Below, piece by piece: positions 26,107 through 35,253 of a DNA stretch of 64,000 nucleotides. The notes below the pieces were generated by a model, which saw nothing but the letters and a program-made list of their open reading frames with translations, was not told the DNA's origin and made no database searches. A program made the translations under genes and the position numbers. The stretch is from an uncultured Winogradskyella sp. (GTDB taxonomy: Bacteria; Bacteroidota; Bacteroidia; Flavobacteriales; Flavobacteriaceae), in the NCBI RefSeq assembly GCF_947495255.1, contig NZ_CANLYI010000003.1, forward strand, positions 62,001-126,000. Direction: 5' to 3'. Positions within the stretch are counted from its first letter, which is position 1. Each line of letters starts with the position of its first letter.

Positions 26107-26784
26107 ATGAGTAAGTGTGATCAGTGTATTATTAAACAATTTAATTCTTTAAGAGCCTTAGGGAAAGATGATTTAATTCGTATTTCAGGATGTAAAACAT
26201 CGAGGTTTGTTAATAAAGGCGAGGTGATTTTTAGAGAAGGTGAGAGTATTAATGGCGTTTATTGTATTAAGGATGGTGTTTGCAAACTATCTAAACTAAG
26301 TTCTAACGGAAAAGACCAGATAGTAAAATTGGTCGTTAGAGGTGACTTAATAGGGCAACGTTCTCTAGTTTCTGATGAGAAATCGAACCTTACTGCCATT
26401 GCCTTAAATGATATGGAAGTATGTTTTATTCCTAAGAATGAAATTATGCACGACTTAACAAATAATGCGAAATTTTCTTTAGATATGCTTCAGGAAATGG
26501 CAAAAGAGTTGAAGTCAGCAGACAATATTATTGTGGATATGGCTCAGAATTCGGTTAAACAACGATTGGCTGATGTCTTAATTTATCTAAATGAAACGTT
26601 TGATAAAGATGAAAACGGTTTCTTAAAGGTTGTTTTGTCTAGAGAAGATTATGCTAACCTGGTTGGTACAGCAACAGAGTCTGCCATCAGAATTTTATCT
26701 CAGTTTAAAAAAGGTGGTTTGATTTCTACAACAGGAAAACACGTAAAGATTGAAGATTTAGAAGGTTTAAAACGTGTTGAGTAA
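26107..26784 (+). CDS. Crp/Fnr-family regulator, candidate oxygen sensor
   Basis: A 225-residue regulator with a cNMP-binding-type beta-roll (about 20-120), a dimer helix (about 122-150) and a winged helix-turn-helix with LSREDYANLVGTATESAIR. Compared with my memory of E. coli FNR, Cys 4 and Cys 7 match Cys 20 and 23, and Cys 106 (EVCFIP) matches Cys 122 (MVCEIP). The FNR Cys 29 position is Asn 13. Another Cys at 29 may substitute. In the recognition helix Glu 191 and Arg 195 match FNR Glu 209 and Arg 213. It lies divergent from ccoI with a shared box. A role as activator of the four box-bearing promoters is inferred. Confidence 0.9.
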   Translation: MSKCDQCIIKQFNSLRALGKDDLIRISGCKTSRFVNKGEVIFREGESINGVYCIKDGVCKLSKLSSNGKDQIVKLVVRGDLIGQRSLVSDEKSNLTAIALNDMEVCFIPKNEIMHDLTNNAKFSLDMLQEMAKELKSADNIIVDMAQNSVKQRLADVLIYLNETFDKDENGFLKVVLSREDYANLVGTATESAIRILSQFKKGGLISTTGKHVKIEDLEGLKRVE

Positions 26785-26806
26785 TACGCTTTAAACAATA
26801 AGACTT

Positions 26807-26863
26807 AAAAAAAGAACTGAAGTGCATTCTTTAAATATTGAATGTACTTCAGTTCTTTTTTTT
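26807..26863. terminator. Bidirectional terminator, fnr-like gene / BNR protein gene
   Basis: GAACTGAAGTGCATTC (26814-26829) pairs with GAATGTACTTCAGTTC (26840-26855) with one G:U pair. The A-run before it and the T-run after it extend the stem to about 23 bp. Confidence 0.9.
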
Positions 26864-26881
26864 GATTCTAAGATGGTTTTC

Positions 26882-29800
26882 TTAATTCAATTTAAAAGTT
26901 TTTATTTCCTTAAAAGGATTTGTTTTAATTGCTGTCATATTAGCTTTATAGCTTTTCCAATCCTTTTCAAAGAAATCATTTGTTTCAGAAAATAAAGTAT
27001 CTAATGCATCTTCTGCTTGTTTTATTAAAGTAGTTTCTGTAGTTGTTAACCCATTTTGGCTTCCATTAATATAACCACTGGCAGTTCTTAATCGTAGTAA
27101 AGGTGTTACTTCAGGACTTCTGGTTATACCTTGTCTTTTATCAACTTTGCCTAAATATTTATCCAATAATCTATTAATAGATTTTACTATTGTTTTCGAA
27201 GATTTAATGTCTTCCTTATATTTTTCTTTATCTAGTTTTGTTAAGTCCTTTTTATAGTTTTCTGCTATAGTTTTGCTTTCTACTAGTTGTTTTACAGCAT
27301 CTGCAGCTGTTTGTTGCAATTGCTCTATTTGTTTAGAAGCTGCATAAACTTCGTCTATGTTTTTCTGAGAAACCTTTAATCTTGGATCGGATTTTACAGT
27401 AATGTTGGTTTCAGAAGTTTGGTCACCATAGTGTAAAACAGCTCTGTATGTTCCTGGTTTTACAGATACACCTCCAGATTCTCTGGTTTGTTTTCTTATT
27501 TTTCGAGAAGGTCTATCAGCACCAGCTTCATCCATGCGCCAAGTCCACTTTTGGATGCCATTTTCTTTAGGTGCTTTTGTTTTTAAAGTTCTAATTAAAC
27601 GGTCTCCATCATATAATTTTAAAGTTAGAGAATCCCATTTTACTTTGTTTTTGTCTTTTTTAGAATCAATTTCCGCAGTCTCTTCATCTTCATTATTGTC
27701 CTTATCTTCATTTGTATCAGAATCTAACGACGCATGCTTTTTAAATAAATAAGAAAATCTGACACCTCCAACACGATTCTCACCTCGATACATAGCATCT
27801 GCTCCAAAACGACTACCAGTTGGTTGCTGATATGCAGCTTGGTATGCTATTGGTGGTTCAAATAATTTAATTGTTGAGGCCATAACAGATTTGTTTTTAG
27901 CCATTTCTCTTAAAGGTCTAATATCATCTAAAATCCAAGCAGCTCTTCCAAAAGTACCAATTACTAAATCGTGCTCTCTTGCATGAATTACCAAATCTTT
28001 TACAGATGTAGTTGGGAAACCTTCTGTCCATTTAGTCCAGTTTTTTCCTGCATTAATAGAAACATATAAGCCATCATCTGTTCCTAAAAACATCAAATTT
28101 GGTTCCACTAAATCTTCAACAATTGCTAAAGTGTAACTCTGTACATCATTTTCATCAACGATGCGTTCCCATGTTTTTCCATAATTTTTAGTTCTGTATG
28201 CATAAGGTGTATAATTAAAGCGTCTATAATCATTGGCTATTAAAAGAACTTCGCCTTTATTTTTGTTAGATGCTTTAATTTGTGCAATCCAACTTCCTTT
28301 CGGTAAATCTTTAATGTTTTTGGTAACTTCTGTCCAAGAATCACCTCCATTTGTTGTGTAATGCACACGTCCATCATCTGTACCAGCCCAAAGCATATTT
28401 TTTTCAATAGGTGAAGGTTCAATGACTAAAATAGTACAATGATTTTCTGCTCCTGTAGCATCCATGGTTAATCCACCACTTTCAGATTGTTTTAATTTAG
28501 AAGGGTCATTTGTTGATAAATCTGGTGAAATTACAGTCCAAGTCTCGCCTTTATCTGTGGATTTGTGTACAAATTGGCTTCCAAAATAGATAGTACTATT
28601 ATTAAATGGGTCTATGTTTATAGCAGAATTCCAATTGAATCGTAGTTTAACACTAGCATCAGAATGTGTTGGTCTCACGCCATAGTTATTTCCTGTTTGC
28701 CAATCGTAACGACTTACGTAACCTTGCTGACTCATAGACCAACCATAACGAGAATCGTCTTTGTCTGGTATCACATCAAAGCCATCTCCAAAACTAATTT
28801 CTTGCCAATAGCTATTTCTTATGCCTTGTGCTCGCCAAACATAAGCTGGTCCACGCCAAGAACCATTGTCTTGCATGCCTCCATAAACGTTATATGGAAA
28901 TTCATTATCTACGTTTATATGATAGAATTGAGCAACAGGAAGATTGCCAATAAAACGCCAAGTTTTTCCACCATCTTTAGTAATGTTCATTCCGCCATCA
29001 TTTCCGTCAATCATGAAATTTCCATTTTCAGGATGAATCCACCAAGAATGATGATCGGGATGAATGCCATTATCCACACCATAAGCTGGCATTAATTGTT
29101 TGAAATTTTTGCCACCATCTTCTGAAACATTGACATAAGTAAAAACAGAATAGACTCTGTTTTCATTTTCAGGATCTACATAAATTTCAGAATAATAGAA
29201 AGGTCTGTTCCCAATGTCGCTTTTATCATTGATTTTTTTCCATTTAAAACCACCATCTTCACTTTTGTAAAGTGCATTTTTTTTGGCTTCAACTAAGGCA
29301 TAAATTATATCTGGTTTGTTAGGAGCAATGGCAACACCAATGCGTCCTAAATTTCCTTTTGGAAAACCATCCTCTTCTGTAATTTTCTTCCATGTTTTTC
29401 CGCCATCATGTGTAATATGCATTCCAGAACCTTCACCTCCAGAATTAAAAAACCAAGGTTCACGTTTGTGTTCCCAAAGTGTTGCTATTAATTTATTAGG
29501 GTTTGTAGGATCCATTATTAAATCTGCAGCACCAGTTTTGTTATTCGCGAATAATATTTTATTCCAAGTTTCGCCTCCATCAGTGGTTTTAAAAACGCCA
29601 CGTTGAGGGTGTTCTCCCCAAGGAGAGCCAATGGCGCCAACGTAAACCACATCAGGATTTGTTGGGTCAACAATAATTCTATGAATATGTCTTGTTTTCT
29701 CAAGACCCATTGCTACCCAATTTTTTCCACCATCTAAAGATTTATAAATTCCATAGCCACCATTTAAAGAGTTACGTGGATTTCCTTCTCCCGTACCAGC

Positions 29801-30103
29801 CCAAATCACGCTAGGATTAGATTGCTGGATTTCTACAGCACCAATAGAAGCTGTAACTTCTTTGTTAAAAACGGGTTCCCAAGTAATGCCTCCAGAATTA
29901 GATTTCCATAAACCACCAGAAGCTGTACCAACATACATAACATCCGGATTGTCGTTTACTACATCAATGGCAGTAACACGACCAGACATGCCTCCAGGAC
30001 CAATGTTTCTTGGTGTCATGTTTTTTACTAAATCCATTGAAAAGTCTTGTGCAGAAATAAAAGTTATGCAACAGAGCATAACAAGAGAGAGGAATTGCTT
30101 CAT
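26882..30103 (-). CDS. Large secreted BNR/Asp-box repeat protein
   Basis: A 1073-residue protein with a signal peptide ending near FISAQD. Residues about 30-760 hold about eleven Asp-box/BNR motifs of the type S-x-D-G-G-x-x-W (for example SLDGGKNW, TTDGGETW, THDGGKTW, TKDGGKTW), which build one or two beta-propellers of the sortilin/VPS10-like or photosynthesis-stability type. An acidic low-complexity linker around 780-810 leads to a beta domain and a helical C-terminal part with many Lys and Glu. There is no T9SS sorting domain at the end. Glycosidase activity should not be assumed from BNR repeats alone. It is monocistronic. The role is unknown, with binding or degradation of extracellular polymers possible. 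Confidence 0.85.
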   Translation of the reverse strand: MKQFLSLVMLCCITFISAQDFSMDLVKNMTPRNIGPGGMSGRVTAIDVVNDNPDVMYVGTASGGLWKSNSGGITWEPVFNKEVTASIGAVEIQQSNPSVIWAGTGEGNPRNSLNGGYGIYKSLDGGKNWVAMGLEKTRHIHRIIVDPTNPDVVYVGAIGSPWGEHPQRGVFKTTDGGETWNKILFANNKTGAADLIMDPTNPNKLIATLWEHKREPWFFNSGGEGSGMHITHDGGKTWKKITEEDGFPKGNLGRIGVAIAPNKPDIIYALVEAKKNALYKSEDGGFKWKKINDKSDIGNRPFYYSEIYVDPENENRVYSVFTYVNVSEDGGKNFKQLMPAYGVDNGIHPDHHSWWIHPENGNFMIDGNDGGMNITKDGGKTWRFIGNLPVAQFYHINVDNEFPYNVYGGMQDNGSWRGPAYVWRAQGIRNSYWQEISFGDGFDVIPDKDDSRYGWSMSQQGYVSRYDWQTGNNYGVRPTHSDASVKLRFNWNSAINIDPFNNSTIYFGSQFVHKSTDKGETWTVISPDLSTNDPSKLKQSESGGLTMDATGAENHCTILVIEPSPIEKNMLWAGTDDGRVHYTTNGGDSWTEVTKNIKDLPKGSWIAQIKASNKNKGEVLLIANDYRRFNYTPYAYRTKNYGKTWERIVDENDVQSYTLAIVEDLVEPNLMFLGTDDGLYVSINAGKNWTKWTEGFPTTSVKDLVIHAREHDLVIGTFGRAAWILDDIRPLREMAKNKSVMASTIKLFEPPIAYQAAYQQPTGSRFGADAMYRGENRVGGVRFSYLFKKHASLDSDTNEDKDNNEDEETAEIDSKKDKNKVKWDSLTLKLYDGDRLIRTLKTKAPKENGIQKWTWRMDEAGADRPSRKIRKQTRESGGVSVKPGTYRAVLHYGDQTSETNITVKSDPRLKVSQKNIDEVYAASKQIEQLQQTAADAVKQLVESKTIAENYKKDLTKLDKEKYKEDIKSSKTIVKSINRLLDKYLGKVDKRQGITRSPEVTPLLRLRTASGYINGSQNGLTTTETTLIKQAEDALDTLFSETNDFFEKDWKSYKANMTAIKTNPFKEIKTFKLN

Positions 30104-30314
30104 TTTATAGTGATTAGTTAAGTAATGCTTAAAATTAAGTAAAATAAATATAGAAATCTTAAGGACTTGTTAAGTTATCTCTAAGTCTGTTTATTGGTTT
30201 GAAAAATCATTATTTTTACATAGCTATGAAACGAGCATATTAAAAAAATTCAAGCAAAAAGGAATTTTTAATTGCGAACTGCATGTGTCAGTTAATCACA
30301 TTAAAGAAAAACAC

Positions 30315-31445
30315 ATGAAAGAAAAACAAAATAAATCGGGCTTTGTGTTTAAAACCTACGAAGCTCCAAATCAATCACCTTTTGATAAACTCTTTGAGAT
30401 TTTTAAAGAGTTAATTACCCATACATCAGGTGATTTTGATGAAGCCATTGATTGGTTGCGTCAATTAGATAAAGAGTATCAGCTAACTACGCCAGATTAT
30501 TCCATTGATGATTTTATAGAAGACCTTAAAAACAAAGGTTATATACGTGAAGAAGTTGATCCAAATGGAACAGGTGAAGGTGGAATGACTATTACTGCAA
30601 AAACAGAACGTGCAATAAGACAGCAGGCTCTAGACCAAATTTTTGGTAAAATTAAGCGCAGTGGTTCAGGCAACCATAAGAGTAAAGGTGTTGGTCTTGG
30701 TGATGAGCATACAGGTGATTTTAAAACGTATCAATTTGGAGATAATCTAGACAAAGTTTCTATGACCGAAAGTATTAGAAACGCTCAAATTAATAATGGT
30801 ATTGGCGATTTTAGTCTCACTGAAGATGATTTGGTGGTAGAGGAAACATTGCATAAAAGTCAAATGAGTACTGTTTTGATGATAGATATCAGTCACAGTA
30901 TGATTTTATATGGTGAAGACAGAATTACACCTGCAAAAAAAGTTGCTATGGCTTTGGCCGAATTAATTACCACGCGATACCCAAAAGATACATTAGAAAT
31001 CTTGGTATTTGGTAATGATGCGTGGCCAATTAAAATTAAAGAATTACCATACCTAAAAGTAGGACCTTACCACACTAATACGGTTGCAGGTTTGCAATTA
31101 GCCATGGATATGTTGCGCAGAAAACGTAACACTAATAAACAGATTTTTATGATTACAGATGGTAAACCAAGTTGTTTGCGTTTGCCAGATGGTCAATATT
31201 ATAAAAATAGTAATGGTTTAGATCCATATATAACTAACAAATGTTATGCAATGGCACAGCAGGCGAGACGATTACATATTCCAATCACTACATTTATGAT
31301 TGCAGAAGATCCTTATTTAATGCAATTTATTAGAGAATTTACACAAGCTAATAGAGGGAAAGCATTCTACACAGGTTTGAAAGGTCTAGGCGAAATGATT
31401 TTTGAAGATTACGAGAATAATAGAAAAAAGAGAATTAAAGGATAA
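30315..31445 (+). CDS. VWA-domain partner of a MoxR-type ATPase
   Basis: With the ATG at 30315 the product is 376 residues. A helical N-terminal half is followed by a von Willebrand A domain with the complete metal site DISHS (MIDISHSM) and ITDGKP. The frame extends to a GTG at 30285, but the ATG is preferred. In MoxR-VWA systems the ATPase remodels or loads metal into a target with the VWA protein as adaptor. Here the ATPase gene follows after 84 bp of palindromic repeat. It has no signal peptide, so it is cytoplasmic. The target is unknown. Magnesium chelatase-like BchD/BchI pairs are the closest well-studied analogues. Confidence 0.88.
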   Translation: MKEKQNKSGFVFKTYEAPNQSPFDKLFEIFKELITHTSGDFDEAIDWLRQLDKEYQLTTPDYSIDDFIEDLKNKGYIREEVDPNGTGEGGMTITAKTERAIRQQALDQIFGKIKRSGSGNHKSKGVGLGDEHTGDFKTYQFGDNLDKVSMTESIRNAQINNGIGDFSLTEDDLVVEETLHKSQMSTVLMIDISHSMILYGEDRITPAKKVAMALAELITTRYPKDTLEILVFGNDAWPIKIKELPYLKVGPYHTNTVAGLQLAMDMLRRKRNTNKQIFMITDGKPSCLRLPDGQYYKNSNGLDPYITNKCYAMAQQARRLHIPITTFMIAEDPYLMQFIREFTQANRGKAFYTGLKGLGEMIFEDYENNRKKRIKG

Positions 31446-31449
31446 AAAA

Positions 31450-31526
31450 ATGCTTTTAGCGTTTAGGTGTTAGCCTTTAGCTCAAACGAGCAGGCTAATA
31501 GCTAAAGGCTAATAGCCAAAAGCTAT
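31450..31526. repeat. Palindromic tandem repeat between VWA and MoxR genes
   Basis: TTAGCCTTTAGCT (31470-31482) and AGCTAAAGGCTAA (31500-31512) are perfect reverse complements, and the pairing continues imperfectly outward to 31450 and 31526. The right arm also contains two adjacent direct repeats, GGCTAATAGCTAAA (31493-31506) and GGCTAATAGCCAAA (31507-31520). The structure ends three bases before the ATG at 31530. Confidence 0.8.
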
Positions 31527-31529
31527 AAA

Positions 31530-32987
31530 ATGAAAGAAATAAAAACACTAGGAGAATTAAAAACATCAGGTTATCAATCAAGATCTATAAAAGATGAATT
31601 GAGAGATAATTTAATCGAAAACATAAAAAATAAGAAAACAACTTTTGAAGGTATTCATGGTTATGAGAATACAGTTATTCCTGAGTTAGAACGTGCTATT
31701 TTATCTAGACATAATATTAATTTATTAGGACTTAGAGGTCAAGCGAAAACACGTTTGGCTAGGATGATGGTAAATCTTTTGGACGAATATATTCCTGTAG
31801 TAAAAGGTTCTGAAATTAATGACGATCCATTAGCGCCAATTTCAAGATTTGCTGTAGAGTTGATTGCTGAAAAAGGAGATAATACACCAATTGTTTGGAT
31901 GCATAGAAGCGAGCGATTTGCTGAGAAATTAGCAACTCCGGATGTCACTGTAGCAGATATTATTGGAGATGTAGACCCAATAAAAGCTGCGAATTTAAAA
32001 CTGAGTTATGCAGACGATCGCGTAATTCATTACGGAATGATACCAAGAGCGAACCGTTGCATTTTTGTTATTAATGAATTGCCAGATTTACAAGCTAGAA
32101 TACAGGTAGCTTTGTTTAATATTTTACAGGAAGGTGATATTCAAATTAGAGGTTTTAAATTAAGATTACCTTTAGATATGCAGTTTGTATTTACAGCAAA
32201 TCCTGAAGATTATACCAATAGAGGAAGTATTGTAACACCATTAAAGGATAGAATAGGTTCTCAAATTTTAACGCATTACCCAGATTCTGTAGAAACGGCA
32301 AGAACAATTACAGCTCAAGAAGCAAAGTTAGATTCTAGACAATCAGAATCTGTTTACGTACCAGAATTAGCAAAAGATTTATTGGAGCAAATTAGTTTTG
32401 AAGCTCGTGAGAGTGAATATGTAGATGTAAAAAGTGGTGTAAGTGCACGTATGAGTATTACGGCTTTTGAAAATCTACTAAGTACAGCAGAAAGACGTGC
32501 TTTAATTTCTGGAGATGAAACAACTTCTGTACGATTATCTGATTTTATTGGTGTGATTCCTGCGATAACAGGAAAAGTAGAATTGGTTTACGAAGGTGAA
32601 CAAGAAGGGGCAGATTTTGTGGCTAATTCATTAATGGAAGAAGCTGTGAAAACGTTATTCCCGAAGTATTTCCCTAAGGTTGAAAAATTACAGAAACAAG
32701 GAGAAGAAACACCTTATGACGAATTGATTTCTTGGTTTTTTAATGGTGATGGTTTTGAATTATTAGATGATATCGATGATAAAACTTACAAAGCAAAATT
32801 AGATGAAGTGAAACCACTGGATACGTTGATTGCAGATTATCAACCAGAAATTGACCCAAAAGATGTCTATTTTGAAAAAGAATTTATTCTTTGGGGTTTA
32901 ACACAGTTTGAAAAATTGAGTAAGTATCGTTTTTCTGAAGGTATGCAGTTTAAAGACCCTTATGGTAGTTATATTAATGGGTTATAA
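31530..32987 (+). CDS. MoxR/magnesium-chelatase-type AAA+ ATPase
   Basis: A 485-residue AAA+ protein. Walker A is GLRGQAKT (67-74), Walker B lies in CIFVINELPDL, and the sensor region is FVFTANPEDYTNRG, followed by PLKDRIGSQILTHYP. These fit the ChlI/MoxR branch and not sigma-54 activators, which these genes are sometimes labelled as. Together with the VWA gene upstream it forms a MoxR-VWA chaperone pair. It is convergent with the next gene, with only two bases between the stops. A repeat lies across its translation start region, which may tune its expression relative to the VWA gene. Confidence 0.88.
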   Translation: MKEIKTLGELKTSGYQSRSIKDELRDNLIENIKNKKTTFEGIHGYENTVIPELERAILSRHNINLLGLRGQAKTRLARMMVNLLDEYIPVVKGSEINDDPLAPISRFAVELIAEKGDNTPIVWMHRSERFAEKLATPDVTVADIIGDVDPIKAANLKLSYADDRVIHYGMIPRANRCIFVINELPDLQARIQVALFNILQEGDIQIRGFKLRLPLDMQFVFTANPEDYTNRGSIVTPLKDRIGSQILTHYPDSVETARTITAQEAKLDSRQSESVYVPELAKDLLEQISFEARESEYVDVKSGVSARMSITAFENLLSTAERRALISGDETTSVRLSDFIGVIPAITGKVELVYEGEQEGADFVANSLMEEAVKTLFPKYFPKVEKLQKQGEETPYDELISWFFNGDGFELLDDIDDKTYKAKLDEVKPLDTLIADYQPEIDPKDVYFEKEFILWGLTQFEKLSKYRFSEGMQFKDPYGSYINGL

Positions 32988-32989
32988 TA

Positions 32990-33565
32990 TTACCAATTAT
33001 CACGACTTTTAATATTAGCATCGCAGAGTTTAATAATCTCTGCGATTCTTTTTTGTTTTGTAGTTTCTCGTTTAGCTTGGTTTAACCAGTATAAGTAATG
33101 CTTCCTGTAACTAGGAGCAAAGTTGAGGTAGTTGTTATAAGCATTTTTATTTTCATTAAATGCAATTTGAAGATTCTCTGGGATTATTCCTTTTTCAACA
33201 GCATCTAATGCAGTCCAACTTCCATTTTCTTTGGCTATTTTAATAGATTGATGTCCACTATGATGTATTAAGTTATCATTATGTAATTCTTCAATATGTC
33301 CTTTATTAACGGCACTCCAAACGCTTTTTGGTTTTCTTGGACAGAAATATTGTCTTCGTTTGCCGTCACCAAGGCTTTTTACAGTAGAGTCTATCCAACC
33401 AAAACAAAGGGCTACTTTTACAGCTTCTTCCCAACGCATAGATTTGTTTTTATGCTCTACTTTATAGAAAATAAGATGAACACCATTTACGGAATCGTGA
33501 TAGTTGAGCAACCATTCTCTCCATTCAACATCGGTTTTAAAATATAACTCTGGTAAATCTGACAT
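32990..33565 (-). CDS. YdeI/OmpD-associated family protein
   Basis: A 191-residue cytoplasmic protein that matches the YdeI/OmdA (bacteriocin-protection) family: YFKTDVEWREWLLNYHDS at the start, WEEAVKVALCFGWIDSTVKS, YFCPRKPKSVWSAVNKGHI, and the C-terminal helical segment APSYRKHYLYWLNQAKRETT. Function is poorly defined. E. coli YdeI has been linked to resistance to peptides. Its start abuts the stop of the peptidase gene upstream with no gap, so it appears to be the last gene of the five-gene minus-strand operon. Relation to the peptidases is not evident. Confidence 0.85.
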   Translation of the reverse strand: MSDLPELYFKTDVEWREWLLNYHDSVNGVHLIFYKVEHKNKSMRWEEAVKVALCFGWIDSTVKSLGDGKRRQYFCPRKPKSVWSAVNKGHIEELHNDNLIHHSGHQSIKIAKENGSWTALDAVEKGIIPENLQIAFNENKNAYNNYLNFAPSYRKHYLYWLNQAKRETTKQKRIAEIIKLCDANIKSRDNW

Positions 33566-35203
33566 TTATAATTTTTTCGAGTTAACAAAGAAGTCTCTGT
33601 CAATTTTTATAGATTCAGCATTGATTTTTTTAGTCTGAGATTTAGCTTTAGGAAACAACCATTCTGATTTTCCATCAATCTCAATTTGAATTGGCATATC
33701 AAAGCCATCCACAATGTTTGTCCATCGATATTTAAACTTATTATTTTCAATAGAATATTCTAAAGTCGGAATTTTAATGGTTCTTAAATACTGATTAAAA
33801 AATGCAGTTAAATCAATACCTGTTTTTTTACTTATATAATTTTCAATTTGTGCTGAAGTAACGGTTTGATGATAGAATTCTGAATTTAGTCCTCTTAAAA
33901 TTTGTTGCCATTTTTCATCATCTTCAACCAATTGTCTTAGAGTGTGCAGCATATTAGCACCTTTATAATACATATCGCTAGAACCTTCATTGTTTACATC
34001 ATACTGTCCAATTAAAGGTTTGTCATTTTGAATGTTTCTACGTGAACCAATGACATAATCTGCAGAAGCTTCTTTACCATAATAGTAATCTAAAAACAAG
34101 TTTTCAGAATAGGAGGTAAAGCCTTCATGTATCCACATATCTGCAATATCTTTATTGGTAATATTGTTGGCAAACCACTCATGTCCTGCTTCATGGATAA
34201 TAATAAAATCGAACTTTAAACCTAATCCAGTTCCAGATAAGTCGTGACCCAAATAGCCTTTTTTGTACTCATTACCATAGGTGACAGAACTTTGGTGTTC
34301 CATACCTAAATAAGGCACTTCAACCAATTTAAAACTATCTTCATAAAACGGATAAGGACCAAACCAATGCTCAAAGGCTTTCATCATTTTTGGAGCATCT
34401 TTAAAATGGGTTTTGGCTTTTTCTAGATTATAAGAAAGCACCCAATAATCCATATCTAAATTCCCTTTTTCTCCATCGTAAGCCTCAGAGAAATTAGCAT
34501 AATCGCCAATATTAATATTAACACCATAATTATTAATTGGGTTGTTTACAAACCAATGTGATGTCACTGTGTTATTATCATTTTCTACTAATTTCCGTAA
34601 GCGACCGTTTGATACATTTGTTAGCCCTTTTGGATTAGTAACACTAATGAGCATACTATCTACTTCATCGTACATATGGTCTTTGTTAGGCCACCAAACG
34701 CTTGCGCCTAAACCTTGACAAGATGTAGCAATAAAATGTTTACCGTTTTTATCTTTTTTCCATGAAAATCCACCATCCCAAGGTGCACGTTTCGCTTCCT
34801 TTGGATGACCTTGGTAATAGACATCAATAGTATGAGTTGCTCCAGTGTCTTGATTTTTGTTTAAGGTTATAAAATGTGCATTACTGTTATGTTTTACTTC
34901 TAATTCTTTTCCGTCTTGAAGTACTTTAGTAATTTTTAAAGGGTCTTGTAAATCGATTTGCATCACCTGAAAAGGCTTCAAAACTTTATACTGAATTGTG
35001 TTTTTTCCTGAAATGAATTTGTCTTCAGGTTTTACTTCAATATCAAGATGGTAATAGGTTAAATCCCACCATTCACGTTCTGGTGTTATGCTTCCTCTTA
35101 AAGTATCTTGTTTTGTAAAGTTGTTTTTATCTGTTAGTAAGCCTTGGCCTTGACAACTAGATACTAGAAATATTGCAGTAAGCAATACTAAAAAGTTTTT
35201 CAT
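33566..35203 (-). CDS. Lipid-anchored M1-family metallopeptidase
   Basis: A 545-residue lipoprotein (lipobox VSSCQ, Cys 17). The M1 aminopeptidase fold is shown by the substrate-binding GMEHQ (300-304), a variation of GAMEN, and the zinc site HEAGH (337-341) with the downstream Glu in MWIHEGFTSYSE. The N-terminal beta domain starts near residue 48. It should remove N-terminal residues from peptides outside the cell or in the periplasm. It lies 50 bp after the M28 peptidase gene, so two exported peptidases are made together, which suits growth on protein. Confidence 0.92.
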   Translation of the reverse strand: MKNFLVLLTAIFLVSSCQGQGLLTDKNNFTKQDTLRGSITPEREWWDLTYYHLDIEVKPEDKFISGKNTIQYKVLKPFQVMQIDLQDPLKITKVLQDGKELEVKHNSNAHFITLNKNQDTGATHTIDVYYQGHPKEAKRAPWDGGFSWKKDKNGKHFIATSCQGLGASVWWPNKDHMYDEVDSMLISVTNPKGLTNVSNGRLRKLVENDNNTVTSHWFVNNPINNYGVNINIGDYANFSEAYDGEKGNLDMDYWVLSYNLEKAKTHFKDAPKMMKAFEHWFGPYPFYEDSFKLVEVPYLGMEHQSSVTYGNEYKKGYLGHDLSGTGLGLKFDFIIIHEAGHEWFANNITNKDIADMWIHEGFTSYSENLFLDYYYGKEASADYVIGSRRNIQNDKPLIGQYDVNNEGSSDMYYKGANMLHTLRQLVEDDEKWQQILRGLNSEFYHQTVTSAQIENYISKKTGIDLTAFFNQYLRTIKIPTLEYSIENNKFKYRWTNIVDGFDMPIQIEIDGKSEWLFPKAKSQTKKINAESIKIDRDFFVNSKKL

Positions 35204-35253
35204 GATGATTTACGTTATAGTTCCTTCCTTTATTAAAGGCTAGAAATGGATAT

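Noticed and set aside
28664..29095. Plus-strand open frame of 143 codons inside the BNR gene
   Set aside because: It lies antisense to a clearly coding gene with conserved repeats, has no family resemblance and a composition typical of reverse-frame shadows.
30285..30314. GTG start for the VWA gene
   Set aside because: Possible, but the ATG at 30315 lies closer to the conserved part and needs no rare start. Left out of the coordinates.
31530..32987. Sigma-54-dependent activator
   Set aside because: It has an AAA+ core but no GAFTGA loop and no DNA-binding domain. The VWA partner points to MoxR/ChlI type.
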